Assembly (NCBI RefSeq): GCF_014192055.1
Contig: NZ_JACHXM010000028.1
Span: forward strand, 1-48,040
Source of the DNA: Halomonas organivorans
GTDB lineage: Bacteria > Pseudomonadota > Gammaproteobacteria > Pseudomonadales > Halomonadaceae
DNA: 48,040 nucleotides
Direction: 5' to 3'
Below the pieces are notes generated by a model, which saw only the letters and a list, made by a program, of their open reading frames with translations, ran no database searches and was not told the origin of the DNA. The translations under genes and the position numbers were made by a program. Each line of letters begins with the position of its first letter. Position 1 is the stretch's first letter. Below, one piece after another: positions 16,240 through 24,606 of the stretch.

Positions 16240-18312
16240 ATGGCATTCGACGCGATCTTCCAGCCGATCCAGATCGGCAATCTCACCATCCGTAACCGCG
16301 TGGTCAGCACCGCACACGCCGAGGTCTACGCGACCGACGGCGGCATGACCACTGACCGCTACGTCAAGTATTACGAAGAGAAGGCCAAGGGCGGCTGTGG
16401 CCTGTGCATCTGCGGCGGCTCCTCGGTGGTCTCCATCGATAGCCCGCAGGCCTGGTGGAGCTCGGTGAATCTCTCCACCGACCGCATCATCCCGCACTTC
16501 CAGAATCTGGCCGATGCCGTGCACAAGCATGGCGGCAAGATCATGATCCAGATTACCCACATGGGTCGCCGCTCGCGCTGGGACGGTTACAACTGGTCGA
16601 CCCTGCTGTCGCCGTCCGGCATCCGTGAGCCGGTTCATCGCTCCACCTGCAAGACCATCGAGGAGGAGGAAATCTGGCGCATCATCGGTGACTTCGCGCA
16701 GGCCGCGCGTCGGGCGAAAGAAGGTGGCCTGGACGGCGTCGAACTGTCCGCCGTCCACCAGCACCTGATCGACCAGTTCTGGAGCCCGCGGGTCAACAAG
16801 CGCACCGACCAGTGGGGCGGTAGCTTCGAGAATCGCATGCGCTTCGGCATGGAAGTGCTCAAGGCGGTGCGCGCCGAGGTCGGCGACGACTTCGTGGTCG
16901 GCATGCGCATCTGCGGCGACGAGTTCCACCCGGACGGCCTGTCACACGACGACATGAAGCAGATTGCCGCCTTCTACGATGCCACCGGACAGGTGGACTT
17001 CTTCGGTGTGGTCGGTTCTGGCTGCGACACCCACGACACCCTGGCCAACGTCATTCCCAACATGTCCTTCCCGCCGGAGCCGTTCCTGCACCTGGCGGCG
17101 GGTATCAAGGAAGTGGTCTCCGCACCGGTGATCCACGCCCAGAACATCAAGGACCCCAACCAGGCCGAGCGGATCCTCGAGGGCGGCTATGTGGACCTGG
17201 TGGGCATGACCCGGGCGCATATCGCCGACCCCCACCTGATTGCCAAGATCAAGATGGGCCAGGTCGACCAGATCAAGCAGTGCGTGGGTGCCAACTATTG
17301 CATCGACCGCCAGTACCAGGGCCTGGACGTGCTGTGCATCCAGAACGCCGCCACGTCCCGCGAGTACATGGGCTTGCCGCATATCATCGAGCCCACCGAG
17401 GGCAAGAAGCGCAAGATCGTGGTGGTCGGCGGTGGCCCCGGCGGTATGGAGGCTGCGCGAGTGGCCGCCGAGCGCGGCCATGAGGTGACCCTGTTCGAAG
17501 CCGCCGAGGCGCTGGGTGGGCAGATCACCACCGCCGCCAAGGCGCCTCAGCGCGACCAGATTGCCGGTATCACCCGCTGGTACCAGCTGGAGCTGGCGCG
17601 TCTCGGCGTCGACCTGCGCCTGGGGACCCGTGCCGACGAGGCCACCCTCAAGGACCTGCGTGCGGATATCGTGGTGCTGGCGACCGGTGGCAAGCCGTAC
17701 CTCGACCAGTACCCCGAGTGGGGCTACTCCGAGAATCCCGAGGAGAGCCTGATCGTCAGCACCTGGGACATCCTGGACGGGCGTGTCGAGCCGGGCAAGA
17801 ACGTGCTGATCTACGATGCCCTGTGTGAGTTCGCCGGCATGTCCGCAGCCGACTACCTGGCCGACAAGGGCGCCAAGGTCGAGATCGTGACCGACGACAT
17901 CAAGCCAGGTGCGGCGGTGGGCGGCACTACCTTCCCGACCTATTACCGCAGCCTCTACCAGAAGGAGGTGATCATGACCTCCGACCTGATGCTGCACAAG
18001 GTCTACCGCGAAGGCGACTCGCTGGTGGCGGTGCTCGAGAACGAGTACACCGGTACCCAGGAAGAGCGTGTGGTCGACCAGATCGTGGTCGAGAACGGCG
18101 TGCGTCCGGACGAGGGGCTCTATTTCGAGCTGAAGCACCAGTCCCGCAACAAGGGTCAGGTCGACCTGGAGGCGTTGTACGACATCAAGCCGCAGCCCTG
18201 CCTGAGCGAAGACGGCGATGGGTTCCTGCTGTTCCGCCTGGGTGACTGCACGGCACCACGCAACACTCATGCGGCGATCTACGACGCCCTGCGCCTCTGC
18301 AAGGACTTTTAA
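16240..18312 (+). CDS. dgcA: Dimethylglycine demethylase subunit DgcA
   Basis: An OYE/2,4-dienoyl-CoA-reductase-type flavoprotein. In Pseudomonas DgcA is needed, with DgcB, to turn dimethylglycine into sarcosine and formaldehyde. The 690-aa protein has an N-terminal FMN TIM barrel (about 1-340, ITHMGRRS and HLIDQFWSPRVNKRTDQWGG). A cluster segment follows with C348, C354 and C366. The C-terminal FAD/NAD-binding part starts with VVVGGGPGGMEAA (G397-G402). In trimethylamine dehydrogenase the cluster motif is CxxCxxC; here the middle position is A351 (CVGANYC). GAGGAA precedes the ATG. It lies between the DUF5943 gene and dgcB. Confidence 0.95.
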   Translation: MAFDAIFQPIQIGNLTIRNRVVSTAHAEVYATDGGMTTDRYVKYYEEKAKGGCGLCICGGSSVVSIDSPQAWWSSVNLSTDRIIPHFQNLADAVHKHGGKIMIQITHMGRRSRWDGYNWSTLLSPSGIREPVHRSTCKTIEEEEIWRIIGDFAQAARRAKEGGLDGVELSAVHQHLIDQFWSPRVNKRTDQWGGSFENRMRFGMEVLKAVRAEVGDDFVVGMRICGDEFHPDGLSHDDMKQIAAFYDATGQVDFFGVVGSGCDTHDTLANVIPNMSFPPEPFLHLAAGIKEVVSAPVIHAQNIKDPNQAERILEGGYVDLVGMTRAHIADPHLIAKIKMGQVDQIKQCVGANYCIDRQYQGLDVLCIQNAATSREYMGLPHIIEPTEGKKRKIVVVGGGPGGMEAARVAAERGHEVTLFEAAEALGGQITTAAKAPQRDQIAGITRWYQLELARLGVDLRLGTRADEATLKDLRADIVVLATGGKPYLDQYPEWGYSENPEESLIVSTWDILDGRVEPGKNVLIYDALCEFAGMSAADYLADKGAKVEIVTDDIKPGAAVGGTTFPTYYRSLYQKEVIMTSDLMLHKVYREGDSLVAVLENEYTGTQEERVVDQIVVENGVRPDEGLYFELKHQSRNKGQVDLEALYDIKPQPCLSEDGDGFLLFRLGDCTAPRNTHAAIYDALRLCKDF

Positions 18313-18317
18313 CCCCT

Positions 18318-18401
18318 AGCTGGAAGCCTGAAGCTTGAAGCTGGAAGGAAAACCCGCGCTTTTCGCCCTTTCTTCCAGCTTCCGGCTTTCAGCTTCCAGC
18401 T
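18318..18401. repeat. Large imperfect hairpin built from the GCTGGAA heptamer
   Basis: Left arm 18318-18347 (starts AGCTGGAAGC, ends GAAGCTGGAAG) and right arm 18372-18401 are complementary at about 25 of 30 positions, with a 24-bp spacer. The arms use the same heptamer as the tandem array at 1-84, here in opposite orientations. It fills the dgcA-dgcB gap and could make a stable mRNA hairpin that sets the dgcA:dgcB ratio. Confidence 0.8.
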
Positions 18402-18420
18402 CGCCGATGAGGTGAGCGAG

Positions 18421-20406
18421 ATGCTCGATACCTTACTTCCGATCCTGATCTTCGCCGCGCTGGGGCTGGCGGCGATCGGTGCCATCCGGCGCGCGCGCCT
18501 GTGGCGCCAGGGCCGCCCCTCGCCGGTGCCGGTGATCAAGGGACTGGCGGCCATGCCGCGTCGCTACCTGGTCGACCTGCACCACGTGGTCGGGCGCGAC
18601 AAGGTGATGTCCAATACCCACGTGGCCACCGCCGGTGGCTTCGTTGCCGCGGCCGTGCTGATGGTGCTGGTGCACGGCCTTGGCCTGGCCGCCGGCGTAC
18701 TCGGCTGGGTACTGCTGGCCGCCAGCGCCACCATGTTCGTCGGCAGCTGCTTCGTGGCCCGCCGGCGCCGCCAACCGCCGTCGCGGCTCTCCAAGGGCCC
18801 GTGGATGCGCCTGCCCAAGAGCCTGATGGCCTTCTCGCTGAGCGTGTTCGCCATCACCCTGCCTGCCGTGGGCCTGCTGCCCGAAGACTTCGGCAGCTGG
18901 ATCCTGGCGCTGGCGCTCTGCGCCGTGCTGGTCTGGGGCCTTGGCGAGATGGTCTTCGGCATGGCTTGGGGCGGGCCGATGAAGCACGCCTTCGCCGGCG
19001 CCTTGCACCTGGCCTTCCACCGTCGCGCCGAGCGCTTTTCCACGCAAGGGGGTGAGGGCCGCCCCTCCACCGGCCTCAAGGCCTTGAATCTGGACGACGA
19101 AAGCGCCCCTCTGGGCGTCGAGAAGCCCAGCGACTTCACCTGGAACCAGCTGCTCGGCTTCGATGCCTGCGTGCAGTGCGGCCGCTGCGAGGCCATGTGC
19201 CCGGCCTTCGCCGCCGGCCAGCCGCTCAACCCCAAGAAGCTGATCCAGGACATGGTGGTCGGCATGGCCGGCGGCAGCGATGCCGCCTATGCCGGCAGCC
19301 CCTATCCGGGCAAGCCGGTGGGTGAGCACCAGGGCACGCCCCACGGGCCGATCGTGGCTCGTGAAGGCAAGGCCCTGGTGGACGCCGAGACCCTGTGGTC
19401 CTGCACCACCTGTCGCGCCTGCGTCGAGGAATGCCCGATGATGATCGAGCACGTCGATGCCATCGTCGACATGCGGCGCTTCCTGACCCTCGAGCACGGC
19501 AACACCCCCAACAAGGGCGCCGAGGTGCTCGACAACCTGATCGCCACCGACAACCCCGGCGGCTTCGATCCCGGCGCGCGGATGCACTGGGCCGCCGATC
19601 TGGAGCTGCCGCTGATGGCCGATCGCGGCGAGGCCGAGGTGTTGCTGTGGCTGGGTGATGGCGCCTACGACATGCGCAACCAGCGTACCCTGCGCTCGCT
19701 GGTCAAGGTGCTGCGCGCCGCCGACGTGGACTTCGCGGTGCTTGGCAACGAGGAGCGCGACAGCGGCGACGTGGCCCGTCGTCTGGGCGACGAAGCGACG
19801 TTCCAGAGCCTGGCGAAGCGCAACATCGCCACGCTCTCGAAGTACCGCTTCCAGCGCATCGTCACCTGCGATCCGCACAGCTTCCACGTGCTTGGCAACG
19901 AGTACGGCGAGATGGGAGGCCAGTACGAAGTGCGCCACCACAGTACCTACATCGCGGAACTCTTCGAGGCCGGTCGCCTGCACGTCAAGCCCTGGAAGGG
20001 CGGCGGCGTGACCTATCACGATCCCTGCTACCTGGGCCGCTACAACGGCGAGTACGAGGCACCGCGCAACGTGCTCAAGGCGCTGGGCATCGAGGTCGCC
20101 GAGATGGAACGCTCCGGCTTCCGTTCCCGCTGCTGCGGCGGCGGCGGCGGCGCGCCGATCACCGACATCCCCGGCGAGCGTCGCATTCCCGACATGCGCA
20201 TGAACGACGTGGGCGAGACCGGTGCCGAGCTAGTGGCGGTGGGCTGCCCGCAGTGCACCGCCATGCTCGAGGGTGTGGTCGACGCCACCGCCGAGGTGCG
20301 CGACATCGCCGAACTGGTCGCGGGCGCGCTGACCGAGGCGCCCGAGGCGTCCGCCGGTGCGGACCGGCAATCATCGAATCGGCCCCAGGCCGTGGAGGTG
20401 GCGTGA
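18421..20406 (+). CDS. dgcB: Dimethylglycine demethylase subunit DgcB (membrane Fe-S protein)
   Basis: The electron-carrying partner of DgcA, resembling heterodisulfide reductase/GlpC-type Fe-S proteins. The 661-aa protein has about three or four N-terminal membrane helices (first at 5-22, others around 65-105 and 135-180). Two ferredoxin motifs follow, CVQCGRCEAMCP and CTTCRACVEECP, each binding a [4Fe-4S] cluster. The C-terminal CCG-type cysteine motifs are HDPCYLGRYNGEYEAPR and RSRCCGGGGG. It should pass electrons from dimethylglycine to ETF or the quinone pool. GAGG at 18409-18412 fits ATG 18421; the in-frame GTG at 18412 overlaps that site. The stop codon overlaps the etfA start (TGATG). 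Confidence 0.94.
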   Translation: MLDTLLPILIFAALGLAAIGAIRRARLWRQGRPSPVPVIKGLAAMPRRYLVDLHHVVGRDKVMSNTHVATAGGFVAAAVLMVLVHGLGLAAGVLGWVLLAASATMFVGSCFVARRRRQPPSRLSKGPWMRLPKSLMAFSLSVFAITLPAVGLLPEDFGSWILALALCAVLVWGLGEMVFGMAWGGPMKHAFAGALHLAFHRRAERFSTQGGEGRPSTGLKALNLDDESAPLGVEKPSDFTWNQLLGFDACVQCGRCEAMCPAFAAGQPLNPKKLIQDMVVGMAGGSDAAYAGSPYPGKPVGEHQGTPHGPIVAREGKALVDAETLWSCTTCRACVEECPMMIEHVDAIVDMRRFLTLEHGNTPNKGAEVLDNLIATDNPGGFDPGARMHWAADLELPLMADRGEAEVLLWLGDGAYDMRNQRTLRSLVKVLRAADVDFAVLGNEERDSGDVARRLGDEATFQSLAKRNIATLSKYRFQRIVTCDPHSFHVLGNEYGEMGGQYEVRHHSTYIAELFEAGRLHVKPWKGGGVTYHDPCYLGRYNGEYEAPRNVLKALGIEVAEMERSGFRSRCCGGGGGAPITDIPGERRIPDMRMNDVGETGAELVAVGCPQCTAMLEGVVDATAEVRDIAELVAGALTEAPEASAGADRQSSNRPQAVEVA

Positions 20407-21701
20407 TGAGCGATATCGTCCGTCGTGATCCGCGCAAGGAATGGATCGCCCGTAACCGGCTGCACCCACAGCATCTGGACGTCCTGAGCGAGCTCGGCCA
20501 GGGGGCGGCCAGCGAGTGGCCGGGGCCGAATGGCCTCGTCCGCAAGAACCCGCACGCCGTGGGCTTCATGGGCCCCAACGGTATCAAGCGCATCGATCGC
20601 AGCGGCATTCAACAGGGCGCCGTTGGCGGCAGCAGGGGCGCAGCCTCGGCTGCCCAGAGCAAGCCGCTGGTCGAGATCGAGTCGCCGGCTTTCCTGGTCA
20701 CGGTGGTGCCGGACATGTCCGGCGGCCGCCTCTCCAGTCACGACCGCGACCTGCTGGGCCTGGCCCGGCAGTTGGCCGATGCCGACCCGAATGCCCGTGG
20801 CGCAGTGCTGGTGGTGGTCTTCGGCGGGTACCACCGCGAGGGGGACGGCGAGCTGAAAGAGATTGGCTTCGGTGAGGCCGGCGTCGACCGCCTGCTGATC
20901 CTCGACGATCCCCGCTTCGACGGCTTCGCCCCCGAGGCTCGCCTCGGCGCGCTGCTGGCGGTGGAAGAGGCCTGGACACCGCGTCACTGGCTGGTGCCGG
21001 ACTCCAAGCTCGGCGGCGCCGACCTGGGCCGCCGCCTGGCGGCGCGGCTCGGCGAGCGCCCGGCTACCGGCGTGTGGCAGGTCGAGCCCGATGCGAATGC
21101 CGAGCTCGGCTGGCAGTGCCTGGCGCGCGGTGCGGCGGCCACCATCGATATCCGCCGACCGCTGCCGCGGATCACCCTGGCACTCGCGGAGTGCGCCGAG
21201 CCGGTCGACGACAACCGTCACGCGGCAGAGGCGCTTGACCTGCCCCAGGCGCTGCCATCTCCGCTCTCGCGCATCGAAGACCTGGGCCAGGTACCGGTGG
21301 ACCCGGCCGGCGTGGCGCTGGCCGAGGCCGAGTTCATCCTCTCTGCCGGCAACGGCGTGCGCGACTGGGACGGCTTCCATGCCGCCGCCGAGGTGCTTGG
21401 GGCCACGGAAGGGGCCTCGCGAGTCGCGGTCGACGATGGCTTCATGCCTCGCGATCGACAGGTGGGAGCCACCGGCACCTGGGTCACTGCCCGGGTCTAC
21501 GTGGCGGTGGGCATCAGCGGCGCCATTCAGCACCTGCAGGGGATCCAGACCTGCGACAAGGTGGTGGCCATCAACATGGATCCCGGCTGCGACATGATCA
21601 AGCGCGCCGACCTGGCGGTGATTGCCGATTCGGCCAAGGTGCTCGAGGCGTTGGTCGAGCTGGTGAAGCAGCAACGAGAGGAGCAGCGCGATGCGGCCTG
21701 A
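20406..21701 (+). CDS. etfA: Electron transfer flavoprotein alpha subunit, dgc-linked
   Basis: The FAD-binding alpha subunit of an electron transfer flavoprotein. The 431-aa protein is about 100 aa longer than housekeeping EtfA, with an unusual N-terminus (about 1-95, Arg/Pro/Gly-rich). The C-terminal FAD domain is clear: GNGVRDWDGFHAAAEVLGA, RQVGATGTWVTARVYVAVGI and GIQTCDKVVAINMDPGCDM. Its start overlaps the dgcB stop and its end overlaps etfB by 11 bp, so the three genes are translationally coupled. It most likely accepts electrons from DgcAB. This dedicated ETF matches the Pseudomonas dgc locus. Confidence 0.92.
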   Translation: MSDIVRRDPRKEWIARNRLHPQHLDVLSELGQGAASEWPGPNGLVRKNPHAVGFMGPNGIKRIDRSGIQQGAVGGSRGAASAAQSKPLVEIESPAFLVTVVPDMSGGRLSSHDRDLLGLARQLADADPNARGAVLVVVFGGYHREGDGELKEIGFGEAGVDRLLILDDPRFDGFAPEARLGALLAVEEAWTPRHWLVPDSKLGGADLGRRLAARLGERPATGVWQVEPDANAELGWQCLARGAAATIDIRRPLPRITLALAECAEPVDDNRHAAEALDLPQALPSPLSRIEDLGQVPVDPAGVALAEAEFILSAGNGVRDWDGFHAAAEVLGATEGASRVAVDDGFMPRDRQVGATGTWVTARVYVAVGISGAIQHLQGIQTCDKVVAINMDPGCDMIKRADLAVIADSAKVLEALVELVKQQREEQRDAA

Positions 21702-22494
21702 ACAGAGCACGATCCAGCCCCTGGAGATCACCGTGCTGGTCTCGGTGGGACGTCATCCCACCACCGGTCGCGCGCGCCGCGCCGATCAGGATGCCCGGGC
21801 GGTGGAGCTGGCCCGCGGCGTGGCCGACGCCCGGGTTCAGCTCATGCATGCCGGCGGCAAGGAGGCGGACTGTGAGTCGGCCCTGCGCGGCTACCTGGGC
21901 ATGGGCTTCGACGCCCTGACCCTGGTCGAGCAGCCCGAGGGCGCCGATACGCTGCCTGCGCTCGCCGAGGCGCTCCGCGGGGCGCCGCCTCAGCTGGTGA
22001 TTACCGGTGAACGCGCCGAACAGGGCGAAGGCTCCGGCCTGCTGCCTTACCTGCTGGCCGAGCGCCTGGGCTGGCCGGTGGTCAGTGGGCTGGCGGCGGT
22101 GGAGAGCGTCGAAAACGGCGTCGCCACCCTGCTGCAGGCGCTGCCGCGAGGCCAGCGCCGTCGCCTCAAGGTGCGCCTGCCGGCCATCGTGACCGTCGAT
22201 GGCGCGGCGCCGGCGCCGCGTCAGAGCGCGTTCGGGCCGGCGCGGCGTGGCCATCTGGCCGCGGTGCCGGGCGGCGTGACCGTGGATGAGGCCTGGGCGA
22301 ACTGGGAGACCCAGCCGGCCCGCAAGCGGCCCAAGCGTCTGAAAATCGTCAAGGCCGCTTCGGCCCGGGACCGTTTCAAGGCCGCGGCCGCCAAGGCCGA
22401 GGGGGGCGGTGGCCAGGTGCTCACCGATGTGGCTCCGGAGCAAGGCGCGGAGGCGATCCTCAAGTTGCTGAAAGAAGAAGGCGTACTGCGCTGA
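21691..22494 (+). CDS. etfB: Electron transfer flavoprotein beta subunit, dgc-linked
   Basis: A 267-aa beta subunit that forms the heterodimer with the preceding alpha subunit. The central part has the beta-type pattern LVITGERAEQGEGSGLLPYLLAERLGWP followed by RRLKVRLPAIVTVDGAAPAPR. A Lys/Arg-rich segment (about 210-240) leads to the end QGAEAILKLLKEEGVLR. It is more divergent from housekeeping EtfB than the alpha subunit is from EtfA, especially in the first 60 residues. It overlaps etfA by 11 bp and is the last gene of the block, followed by a terminator. Confidence 0.9.
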   Translation: MRPEQSTIQPLEITVLVSVGRHPTTGRARRADQDARAVELARGVADARVQLMHAGGKEADCESALRGYLGMGFDALTLVEQPEGADTLPALAEALRGAPPQLVITGERAEQGEGSGLLPYLLAERLGWPVVSGLAAVESVENGVATLLQALPRGQRRRLKVRLPAIVTVDGAAPAPRQSAFGPARRGHLAAVPGGVTVDEAWANWETQPARKRPKRLKIVKAASARDRFKAAAAKAEGGGGQVLTDVAPEQGAEAILKLLKEEGVLR

Positions 22495-22551
22495 AGGTGA
22501 TGCCGCCTGGTGCCTCGCCAGGCATGCCGCTCAGATTGGCAAGCGAATGTT

Positions 22552-22578
22552 GTCCCGGTCTATGGCCGGGACTTTTTT
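22552..22578 (+). terminator. Rho-independent terminator of the dgc-etf block
   Basis: GTCCCGG (22552-22558) and CCGGGAC (22566-22572) form a 7-bp stem, extendable by G-U pairs, followed by TTTTTT (22573-22578). A smaller hairpin (GCCTGG/CCAGGC) lies just before it. Beyond it, 22579-22824 is AT-rich with no gene and probably carries the T1SS promoter, whose boxes I could not fix. Confidence 0.9.
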
Positions 22579-22824
22579 ATCTTTGCAGGGCAGCTTTAGG
22601 CGCGGTAACCGACTAGCGGAGTGATATGATGCTTTAATAGATTTTAGCTATTGAAGGGCAGTGAGATTGCCGCAAATCGGCGTTTTGTACGAAATTTCTC
22701 ACATCTAGTTGATTAGCCAAGTCCTATATCGGTAATGGGATTTCTGTTACCCTCCTGCGCTCGGCTTCGCTGCGCTATCTCTCTTCGAGCCTCTGTCGTA
22801 TCCCCCCAATCGGTGAATCGCCTC

Positions 22825-24606
22825 ATGGCAAAGCAACAGGACGCAACGGACTTGCAGCTCTCGCTCCGTGCCTGCAAGGGATCATTTCTTTCCGTGGGCT
22901 TCTTCAGCATGTTCGTGAACCTGCTGATGCTTGTTCCGCCTCTTTACATGCTGCAGGTCTACGACCGTGTCATAACCTCACGTAGCGAGGAAACCTTGCT
23001 CGTGCTGACGCTGGTTGTAGTGTTTCTGTTCATGGTCATGGGTGGGCTCGAGCTAGTGCGTTCGCGCATCCTGGTGCGCGTTGGAAACCGGCTAGATACC
23101 AGTCTCAACAGCAGGCTCTACAGTGCCATGTTCCGGCGTAGCGTCGTGGCTCAGGGGCGCCAGTCGGCACAGCCGCTGAATGATCTTACCAATTTGCGCC
23201 AGTTCCTCACCGGAAATGGCTTGTTCGCCTTCTTCGATGCCCCCTGGGTCCCCATCTATATTGGCGTGCTTTGTTTGTTCCATATCTGGCTCGGTGTCTT
23301 TGCCCTGTGTGCCGGTGTCATTCTTCTGGCATTGGCCATCGCCAACGAGATGGCCACGAAAGGGCTGCTTGCCGAAGCGAGCAATGAGAGCATCAAGTCG
23401 CAGGAGCTTGCCAACTCTAACCTTCGCAATGCCGAAGTACTGCATGCCATGGGTATGCTGCCCAATATCATGGGGCGTTGGGCGGAAAAGCATCACGCTT
23501 ACCTGGCCAAGCAGTCCCAGGCGAGTGATCGGGCCGGCGCTCTTACCAATGCCTCGAAAGTGCTGCGCATGCTGTTCCAGTCGATGATTCTCGGCTTGGG
23601 GGCCCTGCTGGTGCTGCAGGGGGAGATGACGCCGGGAATGATGATTGCCGGCTCGATCATCATGGGGAGGGCTCTGGCCCCTATCGACCAGATGATCGGA
23701 AGCTGGAAAGGGTTCGTCGGTGCCCGAGGCGCCTATGAGCGTCTCAACGAACTGTTGACCCAGATCCCCGAGGAGCAGCGTCGGATGTCACTGCCTGCTC
23801 CCGACGGGCACCTGGCGATTGAAACCGTCGCGGCGGCTCCCCCGGGCGCGCGCATGGCGACCATTCGAGGTATCAATTTCGAGGTGCCTCGCGGCGAGCA
23901 CATCGGCATCATTGGTCCCAGTGCCGCCGGCAAGTCGACCCTGGCTCGCGTCCTGCTGGGCATCTGGCCTACTCAGGTTGGCAACGTGCGGCTGGATGGC
24001 GCTGATATTCATCACTTCAACCGTGATGAGCTAGGACCTCACATCGGGTACCTGCCCCAGGATATCGAGCTGTTCGATGGCTCGGTCAGCGAGAACATCG
24101 CGCGCTTCGGCGACATCGACTCGAAGAAGGTCGTGACGGCGGCGAAGAAAGCCGGCGTGCACGAGATGATTCTCGAGCTGCCCAACGGCTACGACACGCA
24201 AATCTCTGCCTCCAGCGGAGCCCTGTCCGGGGGGCAGCGCCAGCGTGTCGGTCTGGCAAGGGCCCTGTACGGAGACCCCGTGCTGGTCGTGCTGGATGAG
24301 CCCAACTCCAACCTGGATGACGCCGGGGAGAAGGCGCTCTCCGACGCCATTTCCCAGCTCAAGGCCGAGGGAACGACCCTGATGGTCATCAGCCATCGCA
24401 CCAGCGTCCTCAAGAACATGGACAAGTTGCTGGTGATGAAAGAAGGGCAGGTCAGCATGTTCGGCCCTCGAGACCAGGTGCTGGCACAGTTTGCCAAGAC
24501 GTCTTCCCAGCGCCGAGTGGCGGCAGGGAACAATTATCGCCTGGCCTCCGTGGGTGGGGGTAAACGCCCTGGTGAATCCGAAAATGGCAGCGAGGAGCAA
24601 CGGTAA
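22825..24606 (+). CDS. Type I secretion ABC transporter (PrtD/AprD/RsaD family)
   Basis: The inner-membrane energising component of a type I secretion system. The 593-aa protein has a half-transporter membrane domain (about 20-310, starting SFLSVGFFSMFVNLLMLVPP) and an ATPase domain. The ATPase shows Walker A GPSAAGKST (364-372), signature LSGGQ (467-471), Walker B LVVLDEP with D491/E492 and H-loop H524. There is no N-terminal C39 or C39-like domain, which places it with transporters for protease- and S-layer-type RTX substrates. I chose ATG 22825 (MAKQQDATDL); the longer frame upstream looks non-coding. It overlaps the next gene by one base. The likely cargo is the 994-aa protein at 40334. 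Confidence 0.95.
   Translation: MAKQQDATDLQLSLRACKGSFLSVGFFSMFVNLLMLVPPLYMLQVYDRVITSRSEETLLVLTLVVVFLFMVMGGLELVRSRILVRVGNRLDTSLNSRLYSAMFRRSVVAQGRQSAQPLNDLTNLRQFLTGNGLFAFFDAPWVPIYIGVLCLFHIWLGVFALCAGVILLALAIANEMATKGLLAEASNESIKSQELANSNLRNAEVLHAMGMLPNIMGRWAEKHHAYLAKQSQASDRAGALTNASKVLRMLFQSMILGLGALLVLQGEMTPGMMIAGSIIMGRALAPIDQMIGSWKGFVGARGAYERLNELLTQIPEEQRRMSLPAPDGHLAIETVAAAPPGARMATIRGINFEVPRGEHIGIIGPSAAGKSTLARVLLGIWPTQVGNVRLDGADIHHFNRDELGPHIGYLPQDIELFDGSVSENIARFGDIDSKKVVTAAKKAGVHEMILELPNGYDTQISASSGALSGGQRQRVGLARALYGDPVLVVLDEPNSNLDDAGEKALSDAISQLKAEGTTLMVISHRTSVLKNMDKLLVMKEGQVSMFGPRDQVLAQFAKTSSQRRVAAGNNYRLASVGGGKRPGESENGSEEQR

Noticed and set aside
18433..20019. 528-codon minus-strand open frame opposite dgcB
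   Set aside because: Shadow of dgcB; the sense strand has ferredoxin and CCG motifs, the antisense has none.
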